Origin: Dactylorhiza incarnata
Lineage: Eukaryota; Streptophyta; Magnoliopsida; Asparagales; Orchidaceae
Direction: 5' to 3'
Length of the DNA stretch: 64,000 bases
Assembly (NCBI GenBank): GCA_033032865.1
Contig: JAWHQI010000185.1
Coordinates: forward strand, 5,270,001-5,334,000
Shown here: positions 21,342-33,589 of the stretch, piece by piece
Layout: every line of letters starts with the position of its first letter
Numbering within the stretch: the stretch's first letter is position 1
The notes under the pieces: generated by a model
What the model saw: only the letters and a program-made list of their open reading frames with translations
The model's database searches: none
Told to the model about the DNA's origin: nothing
Program-made: the position numbers and the translations under genes

Positions 21342-21627
21342 AATCATCAATGTCACTTACAAATATGTTTTGTGCCCTCTTATCTAGACTTGCCAAGGTT
21401 AGCTCATCCTTGGTCATGTCTGCATACTTCTTTGCCACCATCCGAGTTGGATCAATGGTGGATGTTGTCGTGGGAATAAAAGGACCCTCTTTAACTATTA
21501 TATAGATTCTAGGATCAGCTGCCTCCATGAACAACCTCACTCTTTCCTTCCAAATAGGAAAGTTCTCCTTTGTGCAGATTGGGAGTTTCATGGCTCTCAT
21601 TTCTCGATGTTGATCACCTCCAGCCAT
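21342..21627 (-). pseudogene. Cop2 gag, N-terminal fragment (UBN2-type)
   Basis: From ATG 21627: a copia gag start with the conserved pattern of KLPICTKENFPIWKERV then ADMTKDELTLASLDKRAQN, matching Cop1 gag (EKFAVWKTRI; EKKARTYDLKSMNI) at the same distance. It stops being gag-like at 21342, exactly at the edge of the inverted-repeat element, and no gag sequence is visible beyond it. Confidence 0.75.
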
Positions 21628-21681
21628 ATTGAGTCGTTCTAAGATCTAGATCTGACGGTTAAGTCACATTTTGATCAACCT

Positions 21682-21694
21682 CCATCTGATACCA
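21682..21694 (-). other. Cop2 primer binding site (initiator-Met-type)
   Basis: TGGTATCAGATGG on the minus strand, two bases from the LTR start at 21697. Confidence 0.85.
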
Positions 21695-22620
21695 CTTGTA
21701 GGTTATAGAACGATCACCTAAGAGGGGGGAGGGGGGGGGGGGGGGTTAGGTGATTTTGGCTGTTTTGAAATGTTTTTACAAGAGACGTATATAATGTAAG
21801 CACAAACTAGAAAAATCACACAAAAGATCCCAGCACACAACACAAGATGTATAGAGGTTCCTCAAGACAGGGTGTCTTGAGTAGTCCTTTATCCCTCTGC
21901 GCCTACCTAGCAGTGTGCTAGGCTCGGCAAACTCCGCCAATGTCTCCGACCCTCAAGCCTTACAACTCTGACCCGCAAGTCCTACAGCTTAAGCCCGCAA
22001 GCTCCTACTGCACTCAAGCCCGCTAGCTCGACACTCGGTCCCTCAAGCCATATACACAACAGACCCGCAAGTCATGCCCATTGGACCCGCAAGTCCTTGC
22101 AGCCTAGGAGCGCGGGCCCCTCACTGCACCCAAGCCCGCAAGCTCAACATGGTTGGACCCGCAAGTCCACTACCCTGTCCCTCAAGCCTCACAGATCTCA
22201 AGCCCTCAAGCTAGACAAGGTTGGACCCGCAAGTCCTCTGCCCTGGCCCGCAAGCCTCACAGATCTCAAGCCCTCAAGCTCAACACTTATATCTGAAAAC
22301 AAATCTTACAGATTTGGCTCGCAAGCCTTACAAAGAAAGATGTATAAAGATTTTTCTGCCTGGTGGAGATCGGCTTTTTTTCTTGAAGAAGATACTTCTG
22401 ATTTGAATCTTGGTCGCACAGATCTTCTTTAAGCTTTTCTTCTATCTGGATCACTCCTTATCAGTCGATGAGGCTAGACTGATTCTCTGAGAATAATGGA
22501 TGAGGATCAATTTGTTCTCCGTTCTTATTTCTTCTTTTACGCCGCTTTTACTGTTCTATTAGTTCTTGCGTAAATTCTTTTTGTATTCTCTGTGCTTTTT
22601 TTAGGGTAGACACTTAACCA

Positions 22621-22627
22621 TTTTATA
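22621..22627 (-). promoter_or_regulatory. Predicted TATA box in Cop2 LTR
   Basis: TATAAAA on the minus strand, between the leader repeats and the palindrome-rich region. Confidence 0.5.
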
Positions 22628-22739
22628 AGACTGAGGATCTGCTTAACGGTCTCCGATGATGTCCTCCACTGATAGACCCCCATGCCTTAAGAGCACGCGC
22701 TGAATGGACAATCAGGCGGCGACATTAAATGCTCACAAT

Positions 22740-23465
22740 GCGTCTGGCAACTTGAATCTGTCTCGACGATATTTCTGTTGTTACGACGATATGGACAATA
22801 TCTCGACGACGGGACTTGTCGTTCTCTTGTACTAGGGCAGTTCTTCAAGTCTACTTCCTTCTTCTTTAGATAGTGTTATCTCATCGATACAGGACATCCC
22901 TTCAACACTTACACTTAAGATGACATGAAGTCATCTAACTGATGTCGGCGTAATCTTCTTGACTGCTTGATATCGTTGTGACCACCTTATCTTGTCGACA
23001 ACATAATCTATATTATGTCGACAGACTATTCTTCAGCAACTGCCTGTCTTCATATGACCTTTTTCAGTCTTCTCGACGTCAAGCCTTCTTTGCAACGATA
23101 TCGTCGTCATCAGTCTTACTTGGCCTTTCCAATGACAAGGCTTCTTTACGACGATATCTGTTTTGCTTAGCCTTATCGACGACAAGGCTTCTTAATGATG
23201 ATATCTGTTTTGCTTAGCATTATCGACGACAAGGCTTCATTACGACGTTGCTTAGCCTTATCGACGACAAGGCCTCTTTATGATAATATCGTCGACATTT
23301 TGTCTTGTGTTTGTACTTAAGTCTTCTTCTTCATCTCGGCTTTCTGATATCATTGTGAGGTGTTGTAGTGTTGATGTCACAACGATATCATCATACACAT
23401 GATGTCTCGACGATAGCCAAAATGATCATTCTGCTTTGCTCTGCACATCATTTCAACGACATGCA
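22740..23465. repeat. Palindrome-rich U3 of Cop2 LTR (CGACGATATCG type)
   Basis: Many copies of TCGACGATAT, ACGATATCGTCG, ATATCGTCGACA and TATCGACGACAAGGC. Between about 23085 and 23290 there is a looser tandem repeat with TTATCGACGACAAGGCTTC and GATATCTGTTTTGCTTAGC. Upstream of the TATA box in transcription sense. Confidence 0.8.
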
Positions 23466-23468
23466 TAC

Positions 23469-25003
23469 TGTTGAAACCTATTTCTCGGTCTCTTGTGATG
23501 CTCGGGCCCTTAACAAGTTGAGGGGCAGCTAGCCCTTACTAGTCCCTCGAAAGGAGCAGACTGGGGACTCGTAAATGGACTAAGACCTTAGTCGCAGCGA
23601 GGAGGTCCCACCACAAACCCGGAAGATTGTTGAGCGCTTCCCCTCCCAAGCCAAAGCTGAGACTTGGGCAGCTTGGAGAGCTAGAGAGCTAAACCAAAGT
23701 AACCGAGGGAAGAAGAAGCTCAGAGAACTGAGATTGGAATCCTCTCCCAAGGTGCCCTTCAAGGTCTATTTATATTTTTCCTGCTCATGGCGTGTCAATA
23801 GCGGGATTCCGCCTTTTGGTTTTACTAAACACACCCCAATTTGGCCAGCCAACAGCCAAACTCCGCTGTTTGGAGGGGCTACTTGCAGACCACCAGGGGC
23901 ATAGGGGTAATTTCACCTCTTTAGCCTATGGGAAAACGGCCTATGAGAACGCCATTCGTGAGAGCTCCCGCGAGTCTCCTCGCGAGGATGGCTCGCAAAA
24001 AACCCCTTATAGGCGAGCACTCTGCGGAGGCCCCGCTCGCGCCATTTCCGGTGACAGCCACCGAGGCCAGGTCTTGTACGCCTTCCTGCGAGCGACCTTT
24101 GAGCTTCTGGCCTGCCTGCCGGTTGACCCCTCAAGTCTATGCCTGGTCTCGCACGCATTTACTGCGAGCTCCCCTCGGCCTTGTGTAAATTTGCTGAACC
24201 GGCTGGATGACTGTCAGCCGAGCTGAGAAGCCAGTTCGTCGAGCTGAGGCATGACGCGAGTTCGCCGAACGGTGGAGCCCGTTCGTCGAACGGAAAACTA
24301 ATTTCGTCGAATGCCATTTGAAGCTCGTCGAACACGTAGTCTTGGAAGAAATCCGGCTCGTCTGCCTCCTCGCGAGATGCAGACGAGTACCCGGCCCGCC
24401 TTCCTTCTTGCGAGCTGACCTTGAGGCTCGGGCTCGCAGGGACATGACTCGCGCACCTTCCTGCGAGCATCCCTTGAAGCACTGGCCCGTCTTCTTTGTC
24501 ACCTCTTCCACCTGTTTTATCTGAAACCCCACTTAGGTGAGCGGTCTGTGAAGACCCCGCTCGCACTTCTACCTGCGACCTCCACCAAGGCCGGGTCTCG
24601 CACTTCCTTCTGCGAGCTCTCCTGCTGAGACAAGGTCGGGAGCCGCTGAGAAGGTGCCTGAGCCCGCTGAGATAATTGCTTGTCTCAGCGGGACCGCTGG
24701 GACGGGACAGAAATAGCCGCCGAGATGGCCGACCCTCCCAGCCCAGCCGCTGAGACGATTTCGCCGAGGCTGAAACGTGGCGTTTGTTGAACTAAGAAGC
24801 AAGTTCGTCGAACCGAGAAAGGATGTTCGTCGAACACAGAACAGAGTTTGTCGAACACCGAAACTCAAAAAGAAGCTGGCTCGCCTGCTTCCCGTGAGTA
24901 CCCATCAAGAGTCCTGCTCTCTCGCCTCCTAGGAGAGGGCTTTTGCCCCTGGCTCGCTGTTCTCCTCAGTCTCTGTTTACCTCAAGGCGAATACCGGGGT
25001 TGT
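23469..25003 (-). repeat. Ret3: orphan Retand-type LTR
   Basis: Starts TGTTGAAACCTATTTCTCGG, close to the Ret1 LTR start, and keeps the shared U5 part (CCCGGAAGATTGTTGAGCG). A TATA-like CTATTTATA (plus) stands near 23766. It ends GGGGTTGT, lacking only the last bases, where the Ath1 LTR begins. No primer site or gag on the left side and no interior on the right, so it is a solo LTR or remnant, later bordered by Ath1. Its U3 is longer than that of Ret1 because of the 24225-24860 palindrome array. Confidence 0.75.
24225..24860. repeat. TTCGTCGAA palindrome cluster in Ret3 LTR
   Basis: About ten near-palindromic GTTCGTCGAAC-type words in two groups (24230-24345 and 24780-24860), many with one CpG changed to TG or CA. 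The second group shares a 33-bp stretch with the Tek1 LTR. Upstream of the TATA box. Confidence 0.85.
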
Positions 25004-25930
25004 TGATGAGATAAATTCGCGCTGTGCAAAATTAGAATATTATCCACGTATAATTCGATAAGGCAAGTGTACCTATCGCTTTATAGTATAGGATTTAGAA
25101 AATCAAGTGTCGTATTTTTCCGGGCATGTTGAGTACTTCTACTCACAAAGAAGAGCTATTATTTTATCGATCGAAAGTTGGGTTTGTTTTGGAAAAACGA
25201 TTTGGAGAAAATTAACTGCGAAGAAAAATTATGATTAAAAGGATTAGCACTTGGTCTTGAATCCCTTTGGAATAAAATAAAATTTTATAAAAGATGAAAC
25301 CGCAAACTCTTATTGAAATATCTTCGACCGTGGAGGTTCCCAAAATATGGTAGAGCCTCTCTCGAGAGAACTACCACCTAACCTTAAGTTGATCGATTAA
25401 GACCCCTCGGCCAGTCGAAACCCCCTAAGCTTGCTTTAAGCGATGAACCCCACTATTGGATTTGACTCCAATCCGAAAGATTTGTGTCACCCTCTCTCGA
25501 GGAATGCATACAACTCTTTTTATCTTAAAGTGATCTACTCGTTCGCATGGATCTCTTGATCACTAGCAAATGAATCTTAGATTGAAAGTCATATTCCGGA
25601 CATATGAAATCAAAACAAAGTAATTCAAAGATAAATCGAAAATAAACAATACGAGAGTTTGCTAATTAGAAAGATTCAAAACATATTTTATTTTATTCCA
25701 AAGCTCATCATGACCAAGTGCTAAAGGAAATTTAGCTACTCATCATAGTGATGGGAATACAAGTAGAAGAGGAAAAAGACATGATTAAGAAAACAACAAT
25801 ACTTGAATTAAAATTGCAATAATATAAAACTTACAACTTTAGGAGAAACTAGCTATAACAACAAAATTAGTAAACTAAAGCTGAAAGTAAACTCCAAAAT
25901 CCCACTCCCTGACTTCTGGAGATTGCTGCC

Positions 25931-25940
25931 TTTTATATAT
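25931..25940 (-). promoter_or_regulatory. Predicted TATA box in Ath1 LTR
   Basis: ATATATAAAA on the minus strand. The nearest 34-bp palindrome (25956-25989) ends about 16 bp upstream. Confidence 0.6.
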
Positions 25941-25950
25941 GACAAATCAT

Positions 25951-26425
25951 GGAGTCACGCCCTTGGTCACGCCCGTGACCAAGGGCGTGTAAGCTGCGTA
26001 ATTGCTGTCATGAAAGCCTGGGACGTTGGGGAAAAGAAACCGGCAGAAATCAATTGCATGGCGGGTCAAGGCCTCGGTCACGCCCGTGACCAAGGGCGTG
26101 TCTTGAACGGGTCTGGAAACGGCGGGAAACGCCGCGATCAGGAGTTAATCTGGAGGTTGCAGAAGAGTCACGGCCTTGGTCACGCCCGTGACCGTGGGCG
26201 TGTAAGCTAGAAACGGCGGGAATGATTGCTGGCTGAATTGAATGCATTCCGGGCGTGTCACGCCCGTGACATTTTAGGTCACGCCCTCTGTCACGCCCGT
26301 GACGGAAGGCGTGTAATTTTAATCTGACGTTGCAGCTGACTTTTTCAACTGGAATGCACGGGGCTGGTTCACGGCCGTGACAAAGTGTCACGCCCTAGGT
26401 CACGCCCGTGACCTAGGACGTGTAA
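25951..26425. repeat. Array of CACGCCCGTG-centred palindromes in Ath1 LTR
   Basis: At least six copies. The one at 25956-25989 is a perfect 34-bp palindrome with 16-bp arms and a CC centre (arm CACGCCCTTGGTCACG). Others at about 26078, 26180, 26255, 26280 and 26395 vary but keep GTCACGCCCGTGAC. Confidence 0.92.
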
Positions 26426-26619
26426 TTTGTGATTTCGGCAGAAATACTCCAAATATTCTCCTGATTACTCTTATGAGCTTGAAATTGCTATTGGCATTCC
26501 AAATTACCTGAAAATACAAAAAGAAGATAAATTAGTGATAAATTAACTAAAACTAAATAAAATTAAATTAATAATTAATAATATATTATAAGAAAATAAC
26601 TATAAAAATAGGATTATCA

Positions 26620-26636
26620 AATACCCCCATACTTAC
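26620..26636 (-). other. Ath1 polypurine tract
   Basis: GTAAGTATGGGGGTA on the minus strand, directly before the 3' LTR. Confidence 0.75.
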
Positions 26637-28210
26637 CCGTTTGCTAGTCCTGAGCAAACAACTTTTCATAGGAGTAGAAAAATTTAAATACTAGAAAAGA
26701 AATTTGAGCCTAAGGAGTAAAAATGCGAAGTCTTGCGCCTAAGCGTGTAGAAATTCTAGTAGAAAGACATATTCAGCATAAAGATTAGCTTATAATTTTC
26801 AAAAATGCGTTATAACATATTTTTGTTACTTTTAAATTGAAAATCCGGCAAATCCTAAAATGATATTTAGGGAGCGGGTAGCGTGTTCACTAAGAGCAAT
26901 ATTACACAAAATCAAAGTTCGGGATAGCCTCCAAAGAAATCCATCAATGACGATGGCCATAGGCTTGCCCTTTCACACTCTCGCCACGACACTAGTTTAA
27001 CTCATAAGTATGAATCAATAGGACTTAATTAGGTTGAAACGTGGGCTTAGGTTATTTTTGGTGTGGAAAAAAAACAAAGGTAAACATAACGGCTATTCAC
27101 ACCCAAACCAAAAGTGAGCTTGCACAAAATAATCTAAACAGTCATGGCATTGTAAGAGCATAGCCAATTTCTAATCTTTTTTTTTTTCAATTGATTTTTT
27201 TTTTCATAAAAGACAAGAGAAAGTCCACCAAAATAATAAAATACAACAAACTCTCACAAAATCTTTTCAAATTATTACTTTCGAGCACAGACTTGGGTGT
27301 GTGATAGGTTGCTTTTGGGGCTTTGGTGAAGAGCTTGGTGGAGCTGAAACAAAAAGTAATGTAAAAGGCTCAAAGGGGCTTAACAAAGATGAAATGTTAG
27401 GTGCGGGTGCAAAAGCTCAAACGGGCCAATGAAATGCCTATATCATATTCATCCGAATGAATTTAACTTATGCAAATGTCTTGAGAGTCGCTAGAGGCAA
27501 GTTCTAAACATCGAGAAAGGCTACCCTTCCGTTCAAATTGGGTAATATTTCTCTAGTAAACTTCTACATACTCACTTAAATTATTTTTAGATTTTACCGG
27601 TTTCAAAGGAAAAGTAAAACAAAAATAGTTTTGCGCAGTTAGAAAAACATAAATCTAATTTTATGCTGAATAGTTAGATCGACATGAGATCCTACTAACG
27701 CGTGCGCGTAACTAGAACACTGCACGAGTCAACAATTTTACTCCAAAATTCAAAATCTAATGAAGTATATAAAATTTTCTACAACACTATGTAAAAGTAA
27801 ATCTACTAAGAATTTTGCAAACAAGTAAATATAGAAAAATTAAGAAAACTATATTTTTTTTATTTTTGAAGATTTTTTAAATTATTTATTTATTTATTTA
27901 TTTATTTTTTTTATTATTTTTTTTTTGATAAAAATTTTGGGTGTTGCTTTGCAATAAAACCAGCGTGAAATACCCTCCTCCATACTTAAAAGAAAACAGT
28001 CTCCCCAATGTTTTAGAAATAAGTACGAGTAAAGGAGAGAAAACTTCCCTGATGAAGAGCAAATCAATACCCAAGCCATCCTGAAGAAAAACATAAAGCA
28101 AAACATTTTTTTATATTTTTAATATTTTGGCAGGAATAAAAAAGAAATAAAACAAATACAAAAGTGTAGGACAGAAAATAAAAGATACAGACGACCAAAA
28201 ATAAAAATCT
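26637..28210 (-). other. Ath1 non-coding 3' tail
   Basis: AT-rich with long T and A runs and no coding content. Two parts matter: a block at about 26690-27560 that resembles 49030-49990 of Ath3 (shared words such as AAATCCATCAA and CCATAGGCTTGC), and a second purine tract with a facing ACATTG/CTGTT dyad at 27971-28014. Confidence 0.6.
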
Positions 28211-29374
28211 CTAAGCATCATCGTCGTCGTCCTCCTGCTGATAATAAGCACGCTGATCAGCAAATTCCCACTGCAGATGCTCCATAGAGGAAGCATGGCG
28301 CTGCTCGAGGGTATCAAAACGTGTGTCAAAATGAGTGTGCATGGACAGCTGCTCTGTCTGAATCTGATCCAAACGGGTGTGGAGCCGCCCAAACTGCTGA
28401 TCGAAATAAGTGGAGGAGTCGAGTGCAGGGGGAAAGTGCTGCTGCGGCGGCTGTGAAAACTGCGGAGCTGGAGCAACGCCACCGGAATCAGCTTCGAAAT
28501 CAATATCGATCGGCTCGCCACCAACTTCGCCAGGAACGGCCTAGTACTCGCGGCCACGCCGCCGCATCAAACCAAGGGCCCGGAGGTTTTGGAACGTGAT
28601 AGGTGTGGGTGGTTGGAGTGGAGACATGGGAGGAAGTGCATCCCAGAGCCCCAAACGCTTGGGCAAATAAGTAACAAACGAACCGCCATGAAGCGCACTA
28701 AGCCTCCGATTTTCGGCCTGATGCCGAAAAAACATCGCTAGCGCCGAACCAAGATTGAGGGGGACTCGTTCGTGCATGCTATATAAATATAACAGGTCCG
28801 CGCGGGTCACCACTCTATGGCTATCGCCGCGAGCGGAAAGTGTGAAAGTGAGGAGGTAGTGGAGATAGCGTAAGGCGGGGGAGAGGAGATGACTACCCTT
28901 GGATTTTTTAGGCGAATATGGATTGGGGTCGTTACTGATTTCCGCCCAAAATTCGAGAAGGTTATACTCACGAGGGAAATCAATGGGGAGAGCGGTGTAG
29001 TCCTCCGTAAGGGTGAAGGCCTCGTCGCAGAAGCCCATGAGAACGTTGAACTGACGCAAAGGAAGAGTTTGCGAAAGCCCACCCATTCGGAATTCAAGCA
29101 CGTTGTCGGCCCCGGCCCAGTGAAAATCAAATGAGGAGAAAAACTCCACCGTCAGCTCGTAGTACACCGGCTCCAAAATGGAGAAGAAAGGAGCCCACCC
29201 CGGAGTAGTGAGTAAATCTGGAGCTGCGTTGGCCTGCCCGAGGGTGGTGAGAACGTGCCAATCAATGACGCGGAAAACGCCAAATTCTTTCCCACGGAGG
29301 CGGGTACTCCGGTCTTGAAGAGGAGGACTCACCAATGGCCATATGACTCCGCAATCACGCCATTGGCGAGTCAT
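28211..29374 (-). pseudogene. ATHILA-type ORF of Ath1, one internal stop
   Basis: From Met 29374 the minus-strand frame is open for 277 codons and resembles the Arabidopsis ATHILA ORF-1 family (stretches such as WAPFFSILEPVYYEL, FHWAGADNVLEFRMGG, LPLRQFNVLMGF). A TAG at 28541-28543 interrupts it; the same frame continues another 109 codons through a Gln/His-rich, helix-like part (RLDQIQTEQL) to an acidic end and a TAG at 28211-28213. In Athila elements this ORF lies between pol and the 3' LTR, as here. It is sometimes called env-like by position; I see no signal peptide or membrane segment. The true N-terminus may be lost at the 29375 junction. Confidence 0.8.
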
Positions 29375-31312
29375 ATGAAGAGGAGATGCGGAAGACCATG
29401 TTCCAACAAACTCTCCCTTTTGATAATAACAAATCCATTAATGATAAATCAGAGCATTAATATATATGCATGATGGAACCTACTTGTGTGTGTGTGAGAG
29501 TGATGACTTAGGATAAATAGTGATTTTAGTATTTAGAATTGCTACCCCTAAATACATGCTCCCCCTAAGTGAATGCTCCCTTAATATGTAAGCTATCATC
29601 TTAATTAATCATGTTGGTTTTTTATTTTGATAGCGGATTATATTTATCATGTTAGTTCTCCCCATTTTATTATTAGCAAAAGTGGGTAAGGAAGCAAAAC
29701 ACATAAAAGTTTTGATAAGTTAAAGGCATGATCGAGCTTTGAGAGAGAAGGAAATGATAAGGAGTTTTAGAATAATTTTCATAGAAATAAATTAGAGTTT
29801 TTAGCTTTAAATAATATAACATTTACCATTTAAGTCTACCATTTGGAATAACAATTTTGATTTGGAAAGATTTGAGATAAGCATGAAAAGAACACAAGGT
29901 AAACGTAATATTTCGGAAGACTTATATAAAAATACAACAAACATCTTTTTGTGAGATATGGTGATTCATAAAAAGAAATATGAGTGAAGGACTAATGAAA
30001 AAGATGTTTTTGTAAATCATTTTGTTAAAGAACTTTAAAGATGATCATGAAGTAACCAAGCATGAAAGAGATGTAAAAATGAGACTACTACAATGTTATT
30101 CTACTTCATAAATTCAAAAACATACCAAACATTGTAGAAAGCATGCTAGGTTATCTAGTGCATTTAGATATGAAAAGTATTATTGAATTAGCATTAGAAT
30201 CCAATACTCATGAGAAGAAGTGTTATGGAAGATAATGATGTGCACATAGGTGCGTTTTGAAAAGAGTAAACAAATGTTATAATCAAAAATACAAGACAAA
30301 TATAGAGTAAAGTGCACAATAAAACACAAATAAGATTACTTCCACACACTTTTTATGCACAAAAAATGTACAACTACCAAGGTGCTTTACACACACAATG
30401 CTCATTAAGACTTATCAGGGTGTAAAGTAGTGCTTGGGTGATCACACAATTTTATTTTTCAATGTCATTTTTTTGATCCGGTGTACATAAGAATAAGTGG
30501 TTTTTTAAAGAAATGAAGGTTTGCACAAGACACTTTACTAATCTTTCCAAGGTACTCAACCTCACAACGCTTATTAAGACTTATTAGGAGGTTTAAGTAG
30601 TGCTTGGTGGAGTTATCTTTGTTAATTTATTTCATGATTTTTTTGTACAATGTTCTCCGATTACACTTGCTTTGAAACCAAATGAATGTTGAAAGTACAA
30701 CCACTTTTCTTTATATTTAATAGTGCAAATAAATGTAGTGTAGGTAAGGTACTTGTGCAAATTTAATTTATTATACAATTACAGTACACTAGTAAGCATC
30801 CTTAAATTAAAAACACGTGTAGAATTAGCTAAAAAGTGAGTGAAGAAAGATCATTATCAACCATAAAACATTTACTCATACATGCATGCTAAGCTTGGTT
30901 CAACACTACTTTTATAAGATAATTGATGCACATATTAAGAGATATATCAAAGCATGATAAGAACAATGTTCAAAGTAGTTTGAAAAGATAAATTAAAACA
31001 TTGTAGAAGTTCTAAAGATAGTTTAAAACATGCTTGATTTTCACAATAAAGTCAATACAGTTTTTTTGTTAGTTTTTGGGTTTTATATTTTTGTATTTGA
31101 TTTTTGCATTTAGAAAAAGAATTTAAACAAGTGACCAAAAGCAATAAGTAAAAGAAATATTTTTTGTAATTTTGGCTTTTGTATATTTTTTTGTTTTAAT
31201 TTTTCAAAAATCAATTCAAAACATAACTGCAAAACTATGTAGTACATATAATTGAGCATAATTTTAGGTATTTTATAAAATTTTGAAAATACATAAAAAC
31301 AGACAGGTGCAC
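29375..31312. other. AT-rich non-coding DNA, possible tail of a copia-type element
   Basis: On the minus strand TTATTATCAAAAGGGAGAG followed by TGTTGGAAC (about 29405-29425) looks like a copia purine tract plus LTR start, and CTCCCCCTAA words at 29560-29580 fit such a tail. Two diverged copies of a segment with GACTTAT..GG..TAAGTAGTGCTTGG lie at about 30405-30450 and 30575-30620. No coding content. Confidence 0.35.
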
Positions 31313-32699
31313 TGTAACATCCCCCAAACAACTAGACCACCTAATTTGGTTTTGTCATGAATAGGTCATGACAAAACCATAGGAAGAGCTTAAGACCATG
31401 TGAGCTTGGATGAGAAGGAGAAATCTCAGTGGTCTGCATATAGCGGTTTTCATATACCTAGCATAGTGTTGGATTTTAGGGCCTTTCCTTGAACCTTGAC
31501 TCCACCATAGTATCCATAACCCATTAGGGGTCTCCTTTGAGCACTAGAGACCCATTGGGGTCAACCAAAGTGGCCAACTTGGCTAAAGTCAACCTTAACT
31601 CTAAATTGGTCAAACTAACTCAATTAGGGTCAATTGGCCTCCACCATCCCAAATTGACCATGCCCCTACCCTTATAGGGATATTAGGAACCTAATGGACC
31701 AAAAAGCCCCATCATGGGACCTCTAAATTGGCCAATTTACCCTAAGTCAACCTTAGGCCTAATTTTGGTCAAAGTACCATATTAAGGGGCAACTCACCCT
31801 CACCCTGCCAAATTGGATCCACCTACACCTTCCTAACCCTTAAGGGAGGCCATTGGATCCTAAGCCACCCATTGGGGTCAACCCAATTGGTCAATTTGAC
31901 CAAAGTCAACTTTATACTAAATTAGGTCAAAATAACCCAATTTCCCCAAATTAAACCCAATCCACTTGAGCTAGACCCAATTGGTGGGGTCCACCACCTA
32001 ATGGGGATTGAATGCTGCTGAGTTGGACATACTTCTCCTCCAATAATGGCACCATTCATCTCCCCTTGCGGAGAGGAGAAATTTTCAACCCTTCCTCGGC
32101 CAAATTGATGCCCAGATTCACTCCCCCAAGTGTAACCGAAACCTTCACTAATGGCCATTAATGGCAATCCGAGTAACTCCTCCCCCTTAGCCTCAATGGA
32201 CCCCTTTATCATCTTCAGAGGTTGGAAAAGAGTGAAACCCCCTCTCCCCCGAAGAAATCGAGCACCAGAAGCTAGGATCGACATGGCGCCCAAAGCTCCA
32301 CCTCCGGCCATGGCAACTCACCAGAATACGTGCCACCAAGCCCCCACACAGGTCTGATCCGCCTCCTCTCCCTTAGTGCTAGATCTTTTCATAATTTGGG
32401 GCTTGATCCGAGCTCAATTGGGCTCGGATCGTGCTTCCAAAAGGGCTTGTTTCGAGCTCTCTTTCCCCTCCTCTAAACTACGATTCCGACCACCTCCGGC
32501 CAGCCAACCAACACCTATCGCCGGTCACCACCTCAACGGAGGTGGTGGTGGCATTGGCTGGCCGGGAAGCGACACAGGTGGCCGGGAAATCATCCCGCAA
32601 AGGAGCCCAGGACGGGCTGTCGCGCACCGTCCATCCAACAGGGACGATGACTGCGAGCTGTCAGATTTGCAGTGATTAGGTTATATGTTATATTCTTAT

Positions 32700-33270
32700 T
32701 TAATTAATTCGTCGATCAGAGTAGAAGAAATTCACCGAACTAATAGTTGAGTTCGTCGAACAGAATTAATTCGTCGAACGGAATTAATTCAGCGAACTGA
32801 ATCCGGAGTAAATGATTAGGTTATAACCTTATTTCATTAATTTGTCGCACAGAGTAGAAGAAATTTAGAGTTTGTCGAATGGAACATGGCATTCGTCGAA
32901 CAGAATTAAGGCACCGAACTAATAGTTGAGTTCGTTGAACGGAACCCGACATTCGCCGAACGGAATTATGTCACCGAACTTACAGTTGAGTTCGTCGAAC
33001 GGAACCCGGAGTTCGTCGAACGGAATTCGTTTGTCAAACACCCTCTGGAGTTCTCGAACTGATAGTTGAGTTCGACGAACTGAGCAAGGAGTTCGTTGAA
33101 CGGAGTTGATTCGCTGAACTAAATTAATTCATCGAACTGGATTAGTTCGTCGAATGAAGATCGGCTTTCGTCGAGCGCACTGAAGCACGACATTCGTCGA
33201 ACGCAGAGCAGAGTTCGTCGAACGCAGATCATATTTCGTCGAACGCAGATCATATTTCATCGAACTCAGA
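32700..33270. repeat. TTCGTCGAA palindrome array in Tek1 5' LTR
   Basis: About two dozen near-palindromes of the form GTTCGTCGAAC, spaced mostly 15-35 bp apart with AATTAA-type spacers, many with single CpG losses (TTCGTTGAAC, TTTGTCGAA). The 3' LTR has the same array at 61490-62055 with different losses. Confidence 0.92.
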
Positions 33271-33418
33271 GACTTGTTCTAACACATTTTGTCATACTTC
33301 CTCTAGTATTTTGTTTTAATTATTAAAAATACAAGAACCCCTCAAATGAAAAAGTGGTCAACACAAAAGTCGTAGCTCTTGGAGTCTAGTTTATTTTAAA
33401 ATTAATTTCACCCCAAAA

Positions 33419-33423
33419 GAAGT
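33419..33423. repeat. Target site duplication GAAGT, left copy (Ath2)
   Basis: Repeated at 45173-45177. The uninterrupted site is visible in the Tek1 3' LTR near 62198-62206 as AAAGGAGTTCTG. Confidence 0.95.
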
Positions 33424-33589
33424 TGATGAATAGTAATTATACGTGTTTTTCTGTATAGTTTTTAGTGTATTTTTGCTTAGAGTTATAAATAATCTATGTA
33501 ATTAAATAAACAAATTGTTTGTTTTGGTATTTTGACTTTTAACTAAGTTTTATTTTAATCTGATAAACTTTCTGTCTTTTTGTTAAGAC

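Larger units (their letters stand above)
21697..23468 (-). repeat. Cop2 5' LTR, probably incomplete
   Basis: Starts TGTAGGTTATAGAACGATC next to the primer site. Leader part (21840-22330) has a GAGGTTCCTCAAGACAGGG block like that of Cop1 and many copies of short words CCCGCAAG and CCCTCAAGC. TATA box at 22621-22627, palindrome-rich U3 from about 22740. The far end abuts the Ret3 LTR at 23469 and no CA end is clear, so it is cut or interrupted there. Confidence 0.75.
25004..26619 (-). repeat. Ath1 3' LTR (1,616 bp)
   Basis: TGATGAGATAAATTCGCG to AGGATTATCA: TG...CA, next to a purine tract on the inner side. TATA-like TATATAAAA at 25931-25940 on the minus strand. Palindrome array just upstream of it. 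No mate LTR in the window, so the pair cannot be compared. Confidence 0.8.
25004..29374 (-). mobile_element. Ath1: Athila-type element, 3' part only
   Basis: 3' LTR (25004-26619), polypurine tract, long non-coding tail and an ATHILA-type ORF on the minus strand. The 5' part with gag and pol is missing beyond about 29375. Confidence 0.8.
31313..33423 (+). repeat. Tek1 5' LTR, piece 1
   Basis: Begins TGTAACATCCCCCAAACAAC and lines up with the 3' LTR from 60005 (TGTAACCTCCCCCAAACAAC). Contains the palindrome array at 32700-33270. Relative to the 3' LTR it lacks a stretch of about 80 bp near 32025 (present near 60720-60820). Ends with the GAAGT duplicated by Ath2. Confidence 0.92.

Noticed and set aside
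23469..25003. Ret3 as a complete solo LTR with target duplication
   Set aside because: Flanking pentamers do not match because Ath1 begins where the last LTR bases should be; kept as orphan LTR only.
31110..31331. Hydrophobic minus-strand ORF
   Set aside because: A/T-rich low-complexity DNA at the Tek1 border; it crosses the LTR boundary.
32700..33270. CRISPR-like array from regularly spaced palindromes
   Set aside because: Units are about 10 bp, spacing varies, spacers are similar to each other, it lies inside an LTR in both copies, and the genome is a plant.
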